DNA from: Terrimicrobiaceae bacterium
Lineage (GTDB): Bacteria; Verrucomicrobiota; Verrucomicrobiia; Chthoniobacterales; Terrimicrobiaceae
Direction of reading: 5' to 3'
DNA: 64,000 bases
NCBI GenBank assembly: GCA_018402345.1
Contig: JAGYIV010000007.1
Location: 1-64,000, forward strand
The notes beneath the pieces are model-generated. The model was not told where the DNA came from. It did not search any database and worked only from the letters and a program-made list of their open reading frames with translations. Positions within the stretch are counted from its first letter, which is position 1. Every line of letters starts with the position of its first letter. Positions 19,438-28,220 of the stretch are shown here, one piece after another. A program made the position numbers and the translations under genes.

Positions 19438-19620
19438 CGTCGAACAAACGGATTTCTTTTCAGCCGTGGATGCGGTGCAGGCCTTGGATCTCAAGGTGAC
19501 ATTGCTTACCGGTGGTGCCATCGAGAATCGGGGCTTCTGGGTTCAACGAACATTCGAGTGATCCTGGCTGAATATCTGAAGACGATTTTCATCGCGAAGA
19601 AGCCGCCCGAAGATGGCTGA
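19438..19620 (+). pseudogene. Remnant open frames with repeat copy 2
   Basis: An ATG near 19433-19440 opens QTDFFSAVDAVQALDLKVTL then LTGGAIENRGFWVQRTFE and stops. In a neighbouring frame the sequence continues VILAEYLKTIFIAKKPPEDG, the second copy of the repeat at 18779. A one-base frameshift would join them into about 63 residues. No family is recognised. Confidence 0.4.
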
Positions 19621-19806
19621 TCGGAGAAATTCGCTGTGATCACCGCCTGCAATCCGATGAGCAGCGGGCAGCGAGATCCTCTCCAGCGAAGCCGCACTCG
19701 CTGTGAATTCAGGGAAGTTGAGCCGTCCCACTTTTGCGGCGGAGATGCCTTTGGGTGGGCACGAGCGCGGAGTATAGAGGTTTGCGAAATCTCTTGGTGT
19801 GCCAGA

Positions 19807-19865
19807 AACGGCGCGTTGCGCCTGAATCTTGGGGCCGCTACGGCGAGCCGCCCCTACCGATGGGG
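19807..19865 (-). repeat. Inverted copy of the 88-142 repeat core
   Basis: The tract cgcgttgcgcctgaatcttg ... gccgctacggcgagccgccc is the reverse complement, with few changes, of the repeat cores at about 90-142 and 2738-2792 (ggtaggggcggatcgccgag ... caagattcaggcgcaacgcg). It is a dispersed palindromic repeat family of this genome. Confidence 0.7.
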
Positions 19866-19924
19866 TCGATGGGCGCTGCCGCGCCGGGGAGATTTCTTTT
19901 TGTGCCGGATCACTGGATCGGTGG

Positions 19925-20053
19925 GTGATTTCCAGTCTCTGTTGAGTGGGAAGACACTCAGTGGCGAGTGATTTTTAGTCGCCGTCGAGGGGAAGGATAC
20001 TCAGTGACGAGTGGTTTTCAGTCTCCATCGAGTGGGAGGAGACACAATGACGA
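19925..20053. repeat. Three tandem copies of a 43-bp repeat
   Basis: Copies start at 19925, 19968 and 20011, each beginning gtg(a/g)ttt and ending near gtg(g/a)cga, with internal agtcNccNtcgagNggNag. A partial fourth copy (gtgaatg) follows. The copies have diverged, so this is not a CRISPR array. It lies in the non-coding stretch between the Smr and PIN regions. Confidence 0.75.
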
Positions 20054-20112
20054 GTGAATGTTACTCATCACTCCATAGCGGGGCACTCGATGCTGATTGA
20101 ATTTGAGTCGAG

Positions 20113-20165
20113 GTTGTCTCAAATCCACGCAACGTTGTCTCAACTCTTCGTCTCCGTTGTCTCAA
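20113..20165. repeat. Triple gttgtctcaa iteration
   Basis: The 10-mer gttgtctcaa occurs at 20113, 20134 and 20156, spaced 21-22 bases (two helical turns). It could be a set of protein-binding iterons or a small tandem repeat. No gene covers it. Confidence 0.55.
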
Positions 20166-20395
20166 TTGTGAGTCTTGTTTGGCATATCCTTGTCTGGCAG
20201 AGGACAAAAAAAGTCCGTGCGCCTCTGGGAAGCGCGGGTCGGTGTCAACACGGCCGGGACGGCCATGCCCCCCTATTTGTAGCGTGGCGGCGTCGAAGCG
20301 TAGGGTCAGCATCCCGCCTGACCTCGAAGGAATTCCAGACGCAGGCGAGAGGCCCACGCTACGATCCGGAACATTGGTCGTGTCATCAACTTGGC

Positions 20396-20842
20396 TCAGT
20401 CGGCGGATGTTTCCTCAGCCATCGAGTTGGCCATCAGCAGATCGAGGGCTTGGGCGGGAAGCAAAAGCCTTATGCCAAGTTTGCCAGTGATCTCTTTTGG
20501 AAAGTGTCGGAGGTTGCCTGTAACAATGGTTTTCGATGTAGTTGCGTAGGAGAGGGAAAGGAACGGCAGGTCGGTTGGGTCCTGAAGGTCCAAATTCAGC
20601 GACAAGACCTCGTTCATTTGTCCCTTGGTGGGAAGACAGGATAAGAGATTTCTTATGCTCGCGGAATCCAGTGCGAATTTGGGGCGACTGAGCACGTCCC
20701 GGTATTCTTTGAGGATGATATTATTCCAAGTGATGCGAAGCGTTCCTCGGGCAGCGTGGAGCAACAAATTGTGGCATATTCCTCCAGGTGTAATTGCGGC
20801 GGACACAAAAACATTCGTGTCGATAACCCAATCATGAATCAT
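20396..20842 (-). CDS. PIN-domain toxin (COG2402-type RNase)
   Basis: 148 aa. Starts MIHDWVIDTNVFVSAAITPG with the first PIN aspartate, then LKEYRDVLSRPKF, DPTDLPFLSLSYAT and VTGNLRHFPKE. The layout is the same as the PIN toxin at 16894, so the two are paralogues of one family. It overlaps the antitoxin stop by ATGA. Confidence 0.85.
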   Translation of the reverse strand: MIHDWVIDTNVFVSAAITPGGICHNLLLHAARGTLRITWNNIILKEYRDVLSRPKFALDSASIRNLLSCLPTKGQMNEVLSLNLDLQDPTDLPFLSLSYATTSKTIVTGNLRHFPKEITGKLGIRLLLPAQALDLLMANSMAEETSAD

Positions 20843-21165
20843 CTCTGGGCAGTTGATTTTCTTGATTTTGCACGCACGGCATCGATTTCCGCATCGATTT
20901 CATCCATAGAAATCGCGTTGGCTCCCGATAGAACCGCATCCCGTTGCACGCGGTCGAGTGCTTTGGCAAATGCGATGCGTTGGAGAAGGTCGATATCCTC
21001 CTCGATGCCTCCTTTGCATGCAGGAAGCAAGATGCCGACGGGTTCGTTTCCCCGGGTGATGATTTGAGGTCCGGTCTTGGGCAGGTTACGAAGAACCTTT
21101 GCAGTGCACTTGGAGAGTTCGCGGGTGTTCAGCAGTTTGACAGGCATGTTTGAAATGTCCGACAA
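20839..21165 (-). CDS. Type II antitoxin, Phd/YefM family
   Basis: 108 aa; starts are possible at 21165 (MSDISNMPVKLLNTREL) or 21147 (MPVKLLNTREL), and I prefer the second in quality although the longer is listed. The core is GPQIITRGNEPVGILLPA, the Phd/YefM signature, followed by an acidic helix and a basic tail. First gene of the antitoxin-toxin pair with the PIN gene downstream on the minus strand. Confidence 0.8.
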   Translation of the reverse strand: MSDISNMPVKLLNTRELSKCTAKVLRNLPKTGPQIITRGNEPVGILLPACKGGIEEDIDLLQRIAFAKALDRVQRDAVLSGANAISMDEIDAEIDAVRAKSRKSTAQR

Positions 21166-21221
21166 ACGGCTGACACGGGCAACTGAAAATCACCTTCAGC
21201 GCTCAGGCGGACAGGCAGTCT

Positions 21222-22301
21222 CTACGCCAAGGTGTCGTCGAGTGCGGCGAGGAGGGTGTCGATGGACTCCGGGGTTTCGTCGCCCATGTTCGAGAGGCGG
21301 AAGGTTTTCCCTTTGATTTTGCCGTAGCCGCCGTCGATGGCGATGCGGTGTTTTTCGCGGAGGCGTTTGACCCACTCGGCGATATCGATCTCGCGGTTGT
21401 TTTTCACGCAGGTGAGTGAGAGGGAGCGGTAGCCTTCCGGGGCGAAGAATTCGAATCCGCGGGCCTTGACCCAGTCGTGGACCTTGGCATTGAGGGCCGC
21501 GTGGCGGGCATGGCGGGCTTCGACGCCTTCGGTGAAGATGTCGTCGAGCTTGGATTCCAGCGCGTAGATGAGGGAAATGCAGGGCGTGCTGGGTGTCATG
21601 TCCTGCTCCTGGTTTTTGGCGAATTCAACGAAGTCGAAATAGTAGCCGCGATCCTTCTGCGTGGCCGCGCGGGCCATGGCGCGCTCGGAGACCGAGAAGA
21701 GGGCGAGTCCCGGAGGGAGCGCGAGGGCCTTCTGGCTGCCGGTGAGGAGGACATCGATACCGAGTTCGTCCATCGGGATCGGTTGGGTGGAAAACGAGGA
21801 AACCGAGTCGACGATGAACATGACCTCGGGAAACTCGCGCATGACGGCGGCGATGTCGGGGAGGGGGTTCCTCACGCCGCAGGAGGTTTCGTTGTGAATG
21901 AGCGTGAAGGTATCGAAGCCGCCTTGGGAGAGCTTTTCACGGATGAGGTCGGGAGTGATCGCCTGACCCCACTCGACCTGGAGCGCCTCCGCGTCCTTGC
22001 CGCAGCGCTTGCTGACATCGAACCATTTGTCGGAAAACGCCCCGCACATGCCATTGAGCACCTTCTTTTGGGTGAGATTGCGGATCGCGCCTTCCATGAC
22101 GCCCCACGCCGAGGACGTGGAGAGAAAGACCGGGCGGTTGGTGCCGAAGAGGGTCTGGAGGCGTGGTTGCATGCCGCCGTAGAGTTTTTTGAAGTCGCCG
22201 CTGCGGTGGCCGATCATGGGGCGGCACATCGCCTTGTAGGTTTTTTCGGAGACCTCGATCGGGCCTGGAATGAAAAGTTTGATATGGGATGACTCGCTCA
22301 T
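21222..22301 (-). CDS. Class V aminotransferase (alanine/serine-glyoxylate aminotransferase-like)
   Basis: 359 aa from MSESSHIKLFIPGPIEVSEK. Fold-type I PLP enzyme: the substrate loop MIGHRSGDFKKLY near the start, the PLP aspartate in FIVDSVSSFS (D165), and the Schiff-base lysine K191 in LLTGSQKALALPPG. Close families are alanine-glyoxylate and serine-pyruvate aminotransferase; substrate cannot be fixed from sequence alone. A longer upstream frame exists but is antisense to holA and is not coding. Divergent from holA, with about 87 bases between starts. Confidence 0.85.
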   Translation of the reverse strand: MSESSHIKLFIPGPIEVSEKTYKAMCRPMIGHRSGDFKKLYGGMQPRLQTLFGTNRPVFLSTSSAWGVMEGAIRNLTQKKVLNGMCGAFSDKWFDVSKRCGKDAEALQVEWGQAITPDLIREKLSQGGFDTFTLIHNETSCGVRNPLPDIAAVMREFPEVMFIVDSVSSFSTQPIPMDELGIDVLLTGSQKALALPPGLALFSVSERAMARAATQKDRGYYFDFVEFAKNQEQDMTPSTPCISLIYALESKLDDIFTEGVEARHARHAALNAKVHDWVKARGFEFFAPEGYRSLSLTCVKNNREIDIAEWVKRLREKHRIAIDGGYGKIKGKTFRLSNMGDETPESIDTLLAALDDTLA

Positions 22302-22388
22302 CCTCGAACTATAATCGATCCGCTTCGTGCCTGACGAAGAAATTTTGCAATCCCGCGCCGCTGGCATCATTCTCCCCGCCACCCGACC

Positions 22389-23501
22389 ATGCCCGCAAAA
22401 ACATCCCAAGCCCCGGTTTACTTCGTGAGTGGATCGGATGATGCCGCCGTCAAGAAGGCCGCCTCGGAACTCGCCGCCAAGATCGCCCCCGGGGCGGATG
22501 CCTTCGGACTCGAAGTAATCGACGGCGGGGTCGAAACGGTGGATGCCTCGATCTCGCGTGTGTCCGAGGCCATGCAGGCGCTTGTCACGCTCCCCTTTCT
22601 CGGGGGCACAAAGCTTGTCTGGCTCAAGAGCGCATCGTTTTTGGCCGACACGGTGTGCGGTCGCTCTGAAAGTGTGCTCGAGTCCCTCGAGGCGCTCTGC
22701 GACTTGATCGAGAAGGGACTTCCCGAGGGGGTGACGTTCCTCATGAGCGCGCCGGGCGCCGACAAGCGCCGCTCGGCCTTCAAGCGGCTCTCTAAGCTCG
22801 CCAAGACAACGATCTGCGACAAGCCGACGCTCGGGTTCGGCGCAGGCGAGGGGGAGATTGTGGACTGGACTGCGCGGGAGTTGAACAAGCACGGGCTCAA
22901 ATTTACCGTCGAGGCGGTCGAGGCGCTCGCCGCGCGGATCGGGCTCGATTCCGGCAGACTTCAAAACGAGATGTTGAAGATCGAAACGGCATTCGGATCA
23001 GCCCACGAGATCAGCGGCGAGGACATTCGCGGCCTCGTTCCAGCGACACGCGAGAGCGGCGTGTTCGATCTGGGAAATGCCATCTCCGCCCGCGACCTGC
23101 CGCTTGCCCTTGAGACGCTGGATCAGTTGTTCCACCAAGGGGAAAAGGCGGTCGGCATCCTTCTTGCATCGATCGTTCCAACGCTGCGCACCCTTCTTGC
23201 GGCAAAGCATCTCATGGTGCGCCACAATCTCCGCGCTCCGGCACGTCCGCAGGATTTCGCCTCATCGCTCTCGAAGATCCCCTCCGCTGAGACTGAGTTC
23301 CTCCCGCGCAAGAAGGATGGGACATTGAATTCCTACGGCCTCGGCGTCGCCGCCAAAAACTCCGTGCACTACACGCTCGGAGAGCTGCAGGCCGGCATCC
23401 ATGCCTGCGCGGAGGCCAACATGCGGCTCGTCACGAGCGGTGGAGCGGAGGACGTGATTTTGACCCGCCTTATTGTCGGATTGGTCGGCCGCCGCACTTA
23501 A
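22389..23501 (+). CDS. holA: DNA polymerase III subunit delta
   Basis: 370 aa, normal length for HolA. N-terminal AAA+-like domain (PVYFVSGSDDAAVKKAASEL; TLPFLGGTKLVWLKSASFL), middle lid (ARIGLDSGRLQNEMLKI), and C-terminal collar region (SARDLPLALETLDQLFHQGE; ILLASIVPTLRTLLAAKHLM). It opens the sliding clamp as part of the clamp loader. Intact. The stop codon shares its TTAA with the convergent HIT gene. Confidence 0.85.
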   Translation: MPAKTSQAPVYFVSGSDDAAVKKAASELAAKIAPGADAFGLEVIDGGVETVDASISRVSEAMQALVTLPFLGGTKLVWLKSASFLADTVCGRSESVLESLEALCDLIEKGLPEGVTFLMSAPGADKRRSAFKRLSKLAKTTICDKPTLGFGAGEGEIVDWTARELNKHGLKFTVEAVEALAARIGLDSGRLQNEMLKIETAFGSAHEISGEDIRGLVPATRESGVFDLGNAISARDLPLALETLDQLFHQGEKAVGILLASIVPTLRTLLAAKHLMVRHNLRAPARPQDFASSLSKIPSAETEFLPRKKDGTLNSYGLGVAAKNSVHYTLGELQAGIHACAEANMRLVTSGGAEDVILTRLIVGLVGRRT

Positions 23502-24019
23502 GCCGTGGCGGGGGATTTCTGAATCTCCATGAGCCTGTCATAAAGCGGGCGCAGTCCCTCGGGGATGATCCGCGTGCCGCCAATGACAGCGATGAAGTTT
23601 GAGTCGCCCGCCCAGCGGGGCACGATGTGGATGTGCAGATGGTCCAACACGCCCGCTCCGGCGGCCTTGCCGAGGTTCCAGCCGACATTGAATCCCTGCG
23701 CCTTCACCGCCTCGCGCAGGAGGCGTTGCGCGAGGATCGTCAATGACCAGAGATCGAGCGTCTCGCTTTCGGTGATCTCCGCCATGTCGACCACCTTGCG
23801 GTTAGGCACGGCCATGAGGTGACCGGCGGAGTAGGGGTATTTGTTCATGACGAGGAACGCCGTCCCGCGCCGTGCCACGACGAGGTGGGCTGCATCGTCC
23901 GACGCGTTCGCGGCCTGGGTAAGGAAGTCTGTGCCGCTTTGGTGTTCCGCCTGGAAATACTCCACACGCCACGGGGCCCAGAGCGAGGCGAGTTCGTTTT
24001 TTGGAAAGGGTTCGTTCAT
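23498..24019 (-). CDS. HIT-family hydrolase (AP4A phosphorylase-like)
   Basis: 173 aa. The histidine triad is DHLHIHIVPRW (residues 126-136), preceded by the N-terminal signature LWAPWRVEYF and NKYPYSAGHLMAVPNR, typical of the Ap4A-hydrolase/phosphorylase-like HIT group found widely in bacteria. Its end overlaps the end of holA by four bases. The start overlaps by ATGA a short upstream open frame. Confidence 0.85.
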   Translation of the reverse strand: MNEPFPKNELASLWAPWRVEYFQAEHQSGTDFLTQAANASDDAAHLVVARRGTAFLVMNKYPYSAGHLMAVPNRKVVDMAEITESETLDLWSLTILAQRLLREAVKAQGFNVGWNLGKAAGAGVLDHLHIHIVPRWAGDSNFIAVIGGTRIIPEGLRPLYDRLMEIQKSPATA

Positions 24020-24276
24020 GAGGCAAAGAATGCCCCGCGAAGCGCCTCGTTGGAAAGAGCGATGACAATCACCGGGGGCAGAGCCAATTCACCTTGAAGG
24101 GGCGTGAGAAACAGATCCGACCTTGATCGGGTGAGAGATTGGCAGGTGATGGCTCGCAGCATCGCGCCGCCCGATGACCAACGGCCGAACAAATAGCCTT
24201 CATCAATATCGAGCGCTCTGATGTTCATGGCGAACGAAACGGCGCCATGAAGCAGAAATCGTTGTTCTGTATCCAA
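24016..24276 (-). CDS. Hypothetical protein, 86 aa (doubtful)
   Basis: An open frame between the RND and HIT genes, 18 bases after the first and with ATGA overlap to the second (MDTEQRFLLHGAVSFAMNIR; LPPVIVIALSNEALRGAFF). Spacing suggests translational coupling, but the residues match nothing I know. Confidence 0.3.
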   Translation of the reverse strand: MDTEQRFLLHGAVSFAMNIRALDIDEGYLFGRWSSGGAMLRAITCQSLTRSRSDLFLTPLQGELALPPVIVIALSNEALRGAFFAS

Positions 24277-24294
24277 ACGTTCATGAGCGAATCC

Positions 24295-27200
24295 TCAGGC
24301 GAGTTCGCGTTCCAGCGAGTCGTCGGACTTCGGCGGCTTGCGGACGATGGCGACGTAGAGGACGGGGACAAGAAACAATGTGAGGACCAGCGAGCCGATC
24401 AGGCCGCCTACCACAGCGCGGGCGAGGGGAGTCGATGCCTCGGCCCCATGACTGAGCCCGAGAGCCATGGGTGCCATGGCGAGGGTGGTGGCGAGAAATG
24501 TCATGAGGATCGGGCGGAAGCGAGTGGAGGCGGCCTCCTTGATGGCCTGCAATGCGGAAATGTCCTGGCCGCGCCTGAGGCGGTTTGCGAACTCGACGAG
24601 GAGAAGACCGTTGTTCACCGAGATGCCGACGAGAAAAACGGTCCCGAGCATTGACTGGACATTGAGCGTGGTTCCCGTGAGCCAAAGCATCCACACGACA
24701 CCGATGAAGCCGAGCGGCACACTGGCCATGATGACTGCTGGAGCGCTCCAGGAGCGGAAGAGGACGACTTGAAGGAGATACACGAGCACGATGGCGAGAA
24801 GGAGGCCGATGCCCAGCAGGCGGAAGGTTTCGTTCATGCGGTTGTATTCCCCTTTCATGGTGAGGCGCATGCCGGGCGGGAGTTGGATTTCGTCGAGGAT
24901 TTTGCGGACATCTGTGGCAACGGCACCGAGGTCGCGGCGTTCGGTGTTCACAAGCACGTTGGCTACGCGCTTGAGGCTGGAGTGGTGGATTTCGACCTCG
25001 CCGTTGGTCCTGCGCGGAGTGACGAGCGTGCCAAGGTTCACGCGATTGTTGGTCGAAGCCGAAATGCCGACGGGCATGCCAAGGATATCCTCGAGGGTGC
25101 GGTCGATGTTTTCGGGGAACTGGACGCCGACGAAGTATTGGTTGCCCGAGGAGGAATCGATCCAGAAGTTGCGGTCCACCGACACACTGGAATTCATCGC
25201 GACCACGACCTGTTGGATGACATCCTCGGCGGTGAGACCGAGTTGGGCGGCCTTCACGCGGTCCACATCGAGCACGAGATAAGGGGCGTCGTCGCGTTGC
25301 AGGATGCGCACATCCACCGCGCCTGGGATCGCTTTGACGAGATCGCGGATCTTGCGCGCCTCCCCAAGCAACTGAGCGGTGGTGCCGCCTTCGATTTCGA
25401 GATCGATCGGCGAGGTGGCGCCGAGGTTCAAGGCGGTGGAAATCATGCCGCCGGTGTCGAATTCGGCCTGGATGTCCACCAGCGCAGCGTTTTCGGAAAA
25501 CGCCTTGCGGAGGTGTGCCGCAAGTTCCATCGCGCTCATCGATCGGTCGGGGGCGAGTTGCACTCGAATGATGGCATCCTGCTGCCCTGAATTTGTCGTG
25601 TAGGCCGAGGACCAGTCGGGATTGAGGCCGATCTCTGAGATGATCGACTCGCGGTCCGTGGCGGGAATTTGCTCGCGGAGAAAGGCCTCGAACGCCTTGA
25701 CGCGTTGTTCGGCAGCTTCAAGACGGAGCGTGGAGGGAGTGCGGAGGCGGATGGTTAATTGGCCCGAGTCGACCTTCGGGAAAAATTCACGACCGATTTC
25801 GGGGGCGATCGGGATGGTCGAGGCGGCAATGGCAAGGATGGCGAGGCAGGTCTTTGCGGGGTGCGCGAGGCAGGCCGAGAGGGCTTTCGTGTAGAGGCGC
25901 GTCAAGGGGGCAAGAACGACTTCGAGCCATGGGGTGTGCTTGGTATGGCCTTCTGGCAGAAACCTTGAGCACATCATGGGAACGAATGTGCGGGAGAGGA
26001 GGAACGACGTGAGCATCGCGAAGGCCACAGCGACGGCGAGGGGACGGAACAAAAACCCGCCGATGCCCGGTAGGAAGGCCAACGGCGCGAGAACGAGGAT
26101 CGTGGTGCAGGTCGCCACGAGGACTGGAAGGATCACTTCGCCGCAACCGTCGAGCGCCGCCTTGATGCGGGATTTTCCCATGAGGTGGTGCCGGTGGTTG
26201 TTCTCGAGTTCCACGATGGCATCATCCACCAACGGCCCGATGGCCAAGGCGAGCCCGCTGAGGGTCATGATGTTCAGCGTGTTTCCTGTCCAAAAAAGAC
26301 CTGTCACCGCTCCGAGCAGGGCGAGGGGGATGGAGAGTGTCGCGATCAAGGTCATGCGCCAACTTCCGAGAAATCCGAGGATCATGAGCGAGACGAGCAC
26401 CGCGCCGAGCAGACCCTCGAAGACGAGCGCCTTGAGGGATTGGACCACGGCAACCGTCTGATCCATGACAAGGCGGAGAGAGGTGCCTGTCGGCAGGCGT
26501 TCCTCCATGGACGGGATTTGTTTTTTCAGGTCCTCGATGACTCCCAGGCTGCTGGAGCCGCGCTGGCGGTAGATCGGCACGAAGACCTCGCGTTTTCCGT
26601 CCACGAGCACGCTGGAGGTTTGAATAGTCGAGGAGTCCTCGGCGTTTCCGATGTCGCGGAGAAAGACCGTTTGGCCGCCGAAGGTGAGCGGCATGGCATT
26701 GAAGTCCTCCACCCGCTCAAACATGGAGTTCGAGTCGAGGAGCATTTTCTCGGGTCCGAAATAGGCGGTGCCCGGCGACACCATGAGATTGCTCCGGCGG
26801 AGGGTCTCGACCACGGCTGTGGGAACAAGGTTGCGGGCCTCCATGCGGAGCGGGTCGAGGTAGATCATGACAGTGCGGTCGCGTCCACCGAGCACGACAG
26901 GCGCGATGCAGCCCTGCACGGCTCCGAGCATGTTGCGAACATCGATGCGGGCGATGTCCTTCTGGCGGGCATCGTCCATGCCTGGGTTCGTGACGGTGAG
27001 AATTCCCACAGGCAATGTGCCGGTGGCATCAAAGGGCAGAGCGACCGGCGGCAGCGTGTTCGGCGGAAGATTCGGCAGCGCGCCGAGAGCGAGCGAGTTC
27101 ACCAGCGTGAGCGCCTCGTTCGGATCGATGTCCTCGCGGAACTGGACCTTGACGACGCTTACTCCCGGCACGGAGCGCGATTCCACAAGCCGCGCCCCCG

Positions 27201-27423
27201 GGGCCTGCCCCACCCAGCGTTCGAGACGGTTGGTGATGGTCTTCTCGATCGATGCCGCAGGCATTCCCGGGTAGTAGGTCAGCACCTGCACGGCAGCTGC
27301 CTTGAACACGGGGAGGATATCGATGGGAATCCGAACCAAGGCCACCGCTCCCAAGATCACGATAGCGGCGACCAAGGCGAACACCATGTGCGGATTGCGA
27401 AGCGATGCCTTGATGAGCCACAT
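24295..27423 (-). CDS. RND-family efflux transporter permease
   Basis: 1042 aa from the ATG at 27423 (MWLIKASLRNPHMVFALVAA), which gives the usual first membrane helix directly; an ATG at 27453 would add ten residues. The layout is TM1, a large periplasmic loop, TM2-6, TM7, a second loop, TM8-12. The proton-relay aspartates are in IGPLVDDAIVELENN (TM4), and the second repeat has FLVGISVNNGLLLVEFANRL. Intact. It is a proton-driven inner-membrane exporter (HAE-1-like/cation). No membrane-fusion or outer-membrane partner is adjacent, which is unusual. Confidence 0.9.
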   Translation of the reverse strand: MWLIKASLRNPHMVFALVAAIVILGAVALVRIPIDILPVFKAAAVQVLTYYPGMPAASIEKTITNRLERWVGQAPGARLVESRSVPGVSVVKVQFREDIDPNEALTLVNSLALGALPNLPPNTLPPVALPFDATGTLPVGILTVTNPGMDDARQKDIARIDVRNMLGAVQGCIAPVVLGGRDRTVMIYLDPLRMEARNLVPTAVVETLRRSNLMVSPGTAYFGPEKMLLDSNSMFERVEDFNAMPLTFGGQTVFLRDIGNAEDSSTIQTSSVLVDGKREVFVPIYRQRGSSSLGVIEDLKKQIPSMEERLPTGTSLRLVMDQTVAVVQSLKALVFEGLLGAVLVSLMILGFLGSWRMTLIATLSIPLALLGAVTGLFWTGNTLNIMTLSGLALAIGPLVDDAIVELENNHRHHLMGKSRIKAALDGCGEVILPVLVATCTTILVLAPLAFLPGIGGFLFRPLAVAVAFAMLTSFLLSRTFVPMMCSRFLPEGHTKHTPWLEVVLAPLTRLYTKALSACLAHPAKTCLAILAIAASTIPIAPEIGREFFPKVDSGQLTIRLRTPSTLRLEAAEQRVKAFEAFLREQIPATDRESIISEIGLNPDWSSAYTTNSGQQDAIIRVQLAPDRSMSAMELAAHLRKAFSENAALVDIQAEFDTGGMISTALNLGATSPIDLEIEGGTTAQLLGEARKIRDLVKAIPGAVDVRILQRDDAPYLVLDVDRVKAAQLGLTAEDVIQQVVVAMNSSVSVDRNFWIDSSSGNQYFVGVQFPENIDRTLEDILGMPVGISASTNNRVNLGTLVTPRRTNGEVEIHHSSLKRVANVLVNTERRDLGAVATDVRKILDEIQLPPGMRLTMKGEYNRMNETFRLLGIGLLLAIVLVYLLQVVLFRSWSAPAVIMASVPLGFIGVVWMLWLTGTTLNVQSMLGTVFLVGISVNNGLLLVEFANRLRRGQDISALQAIKEAASTRFRPILMTFLATTLAMAPMALGLSHGAEASTPLARAVVGGLIGSLVLTLFLVPVLYVAIVRKPPKSDDSLERELA

Positions 27424-27440
27424 GGGAACAGGCAGGACTT

Positions 27441-27623
27441 CTATTCGTTCCACCCCAGCTTGGAAGAAGAAAAAAGGAACGCTGCGTCACCAATGAACTG
27501 TCTGGAGCGACCGATTTGGGCGGGGCCGACGATGGCGGCAAGCTCGGCCTCGATGAACTTGCCGTTCTCGGGTGTGATTTCTTCGTCTGAGAGGTTCGGA
27601 TATAGGATGTATGACTTTTTCAT
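27441..27623 (-). CDS. Hypothetical short protein upstream of the RND gene
   Basis: 60 aa (MKKSYILYPNLSDEEITPEN; FIEAELAAIVGPAQIGRS). It ends 17 bases before the RND start. Not a membrane-fusion protein. It may be a genuine small gene or a remnant. Confidence 0.35.
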   Translation of the reverse strand: MKKSYILYPNLSDEEITPENGKFIEAELAAIVGPAQIGRSRQFIGDAAFLFSSSKLGWNE

Positions 27624-27740
27624 CTGCTTCGAAAAAGCGATTCATTTGCGCCCTAGTTTCTTTCATTGCGGGCAGTCTGGTAAATGGCTATTAATCATTG
27701 ATTTGCCCAACAAAATTCCGTCATAGCGGCTCCAAGCATA

Positions 27741-28202
27741 TTATGAATGCTTAGCGCGAAATCTATCGAACTTTGCTGCATTATTTAGCTGCACATCAAA
27801 TTCACCGCCAAAAAGCAGCACCAGTTCATGCTTTGTTCTGAACGGCGTCGCGGGTTCAAGCAATATTTTATCCAGATCACTCCAGTTACAGTCGCAAAGT
27901 AAGATTTCACTACTTGGCCTACCTTCAAAATGGCACCTTATATCATCAAGCCAATCGGGAGGGGTCTGAGGGTATGCGTCGCCATATTCATCTTCATCCC
28001 AAAAGGCTAGTGCCTCGCGCCCCCACCGGTCATACATATCCATGATCGAGACATTCGGGCGACCAATCGCAGCAGCAAGCCCCAGAATTACCGATTTATC
28101 TGCATAGCCGATGTAATGGGCTCGGGGATGCCCGCTCTCACGAACCAGCGAGAGAATCGTCATAAGCAGGGCTTCAGATATGGCTGAGGGCATGGTGCGC
28201 AT
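27741..28202 (-). CDS. Hypothetical protein, 153 aa
   Basis: Soluble, acidic. Residues such as YADKSVILGLAAAIGRPN, AFWDEDEYGDAYPQTPPDWL and HELVLLFGGEFDVQLNN look coding but match no family I can name. It follows the DUF2971 gene by 18 bases and is probably its operon partner. Confidence 0.6.
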   Translation of the reverse strand: MRTMPSAISEALLMTILSLVRESGHPRAHYIGYADKSVILGLAAAIGRPNVSIMDMYDRWGREALAFWDEDEYGDAYPQTPPDWLDDIRCHFEGRPSSEILLCDCNWSDLDKILLEPATPFRTKHELVLLFGGEFDVQLNNAAKFDRFRAKHS

Positions 28203-28220
28203 TTTTTTAAAAATGGCTGT

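Noticed and set aside
19925-20053. CRISPR array
   Set aside because: The 43-bp units are contiguous without unique spacers and no cas gene is present.
22302-22964. N-terminal extension of the aminotransferase frame
   Set aside because: The upstream 221 residues are antisense to holA and unlike the family; the ATG at 22301 fits class V enzymes.
26185-27726. 513-aa open frame antisense to the RND gene (and 273 aa at 24769-25590)
   Set aside because: It is the mirror of a well-supported transporter; residues are His/Arg/Glu-rich as expected of antisense frames in GC-rich coding DNA.
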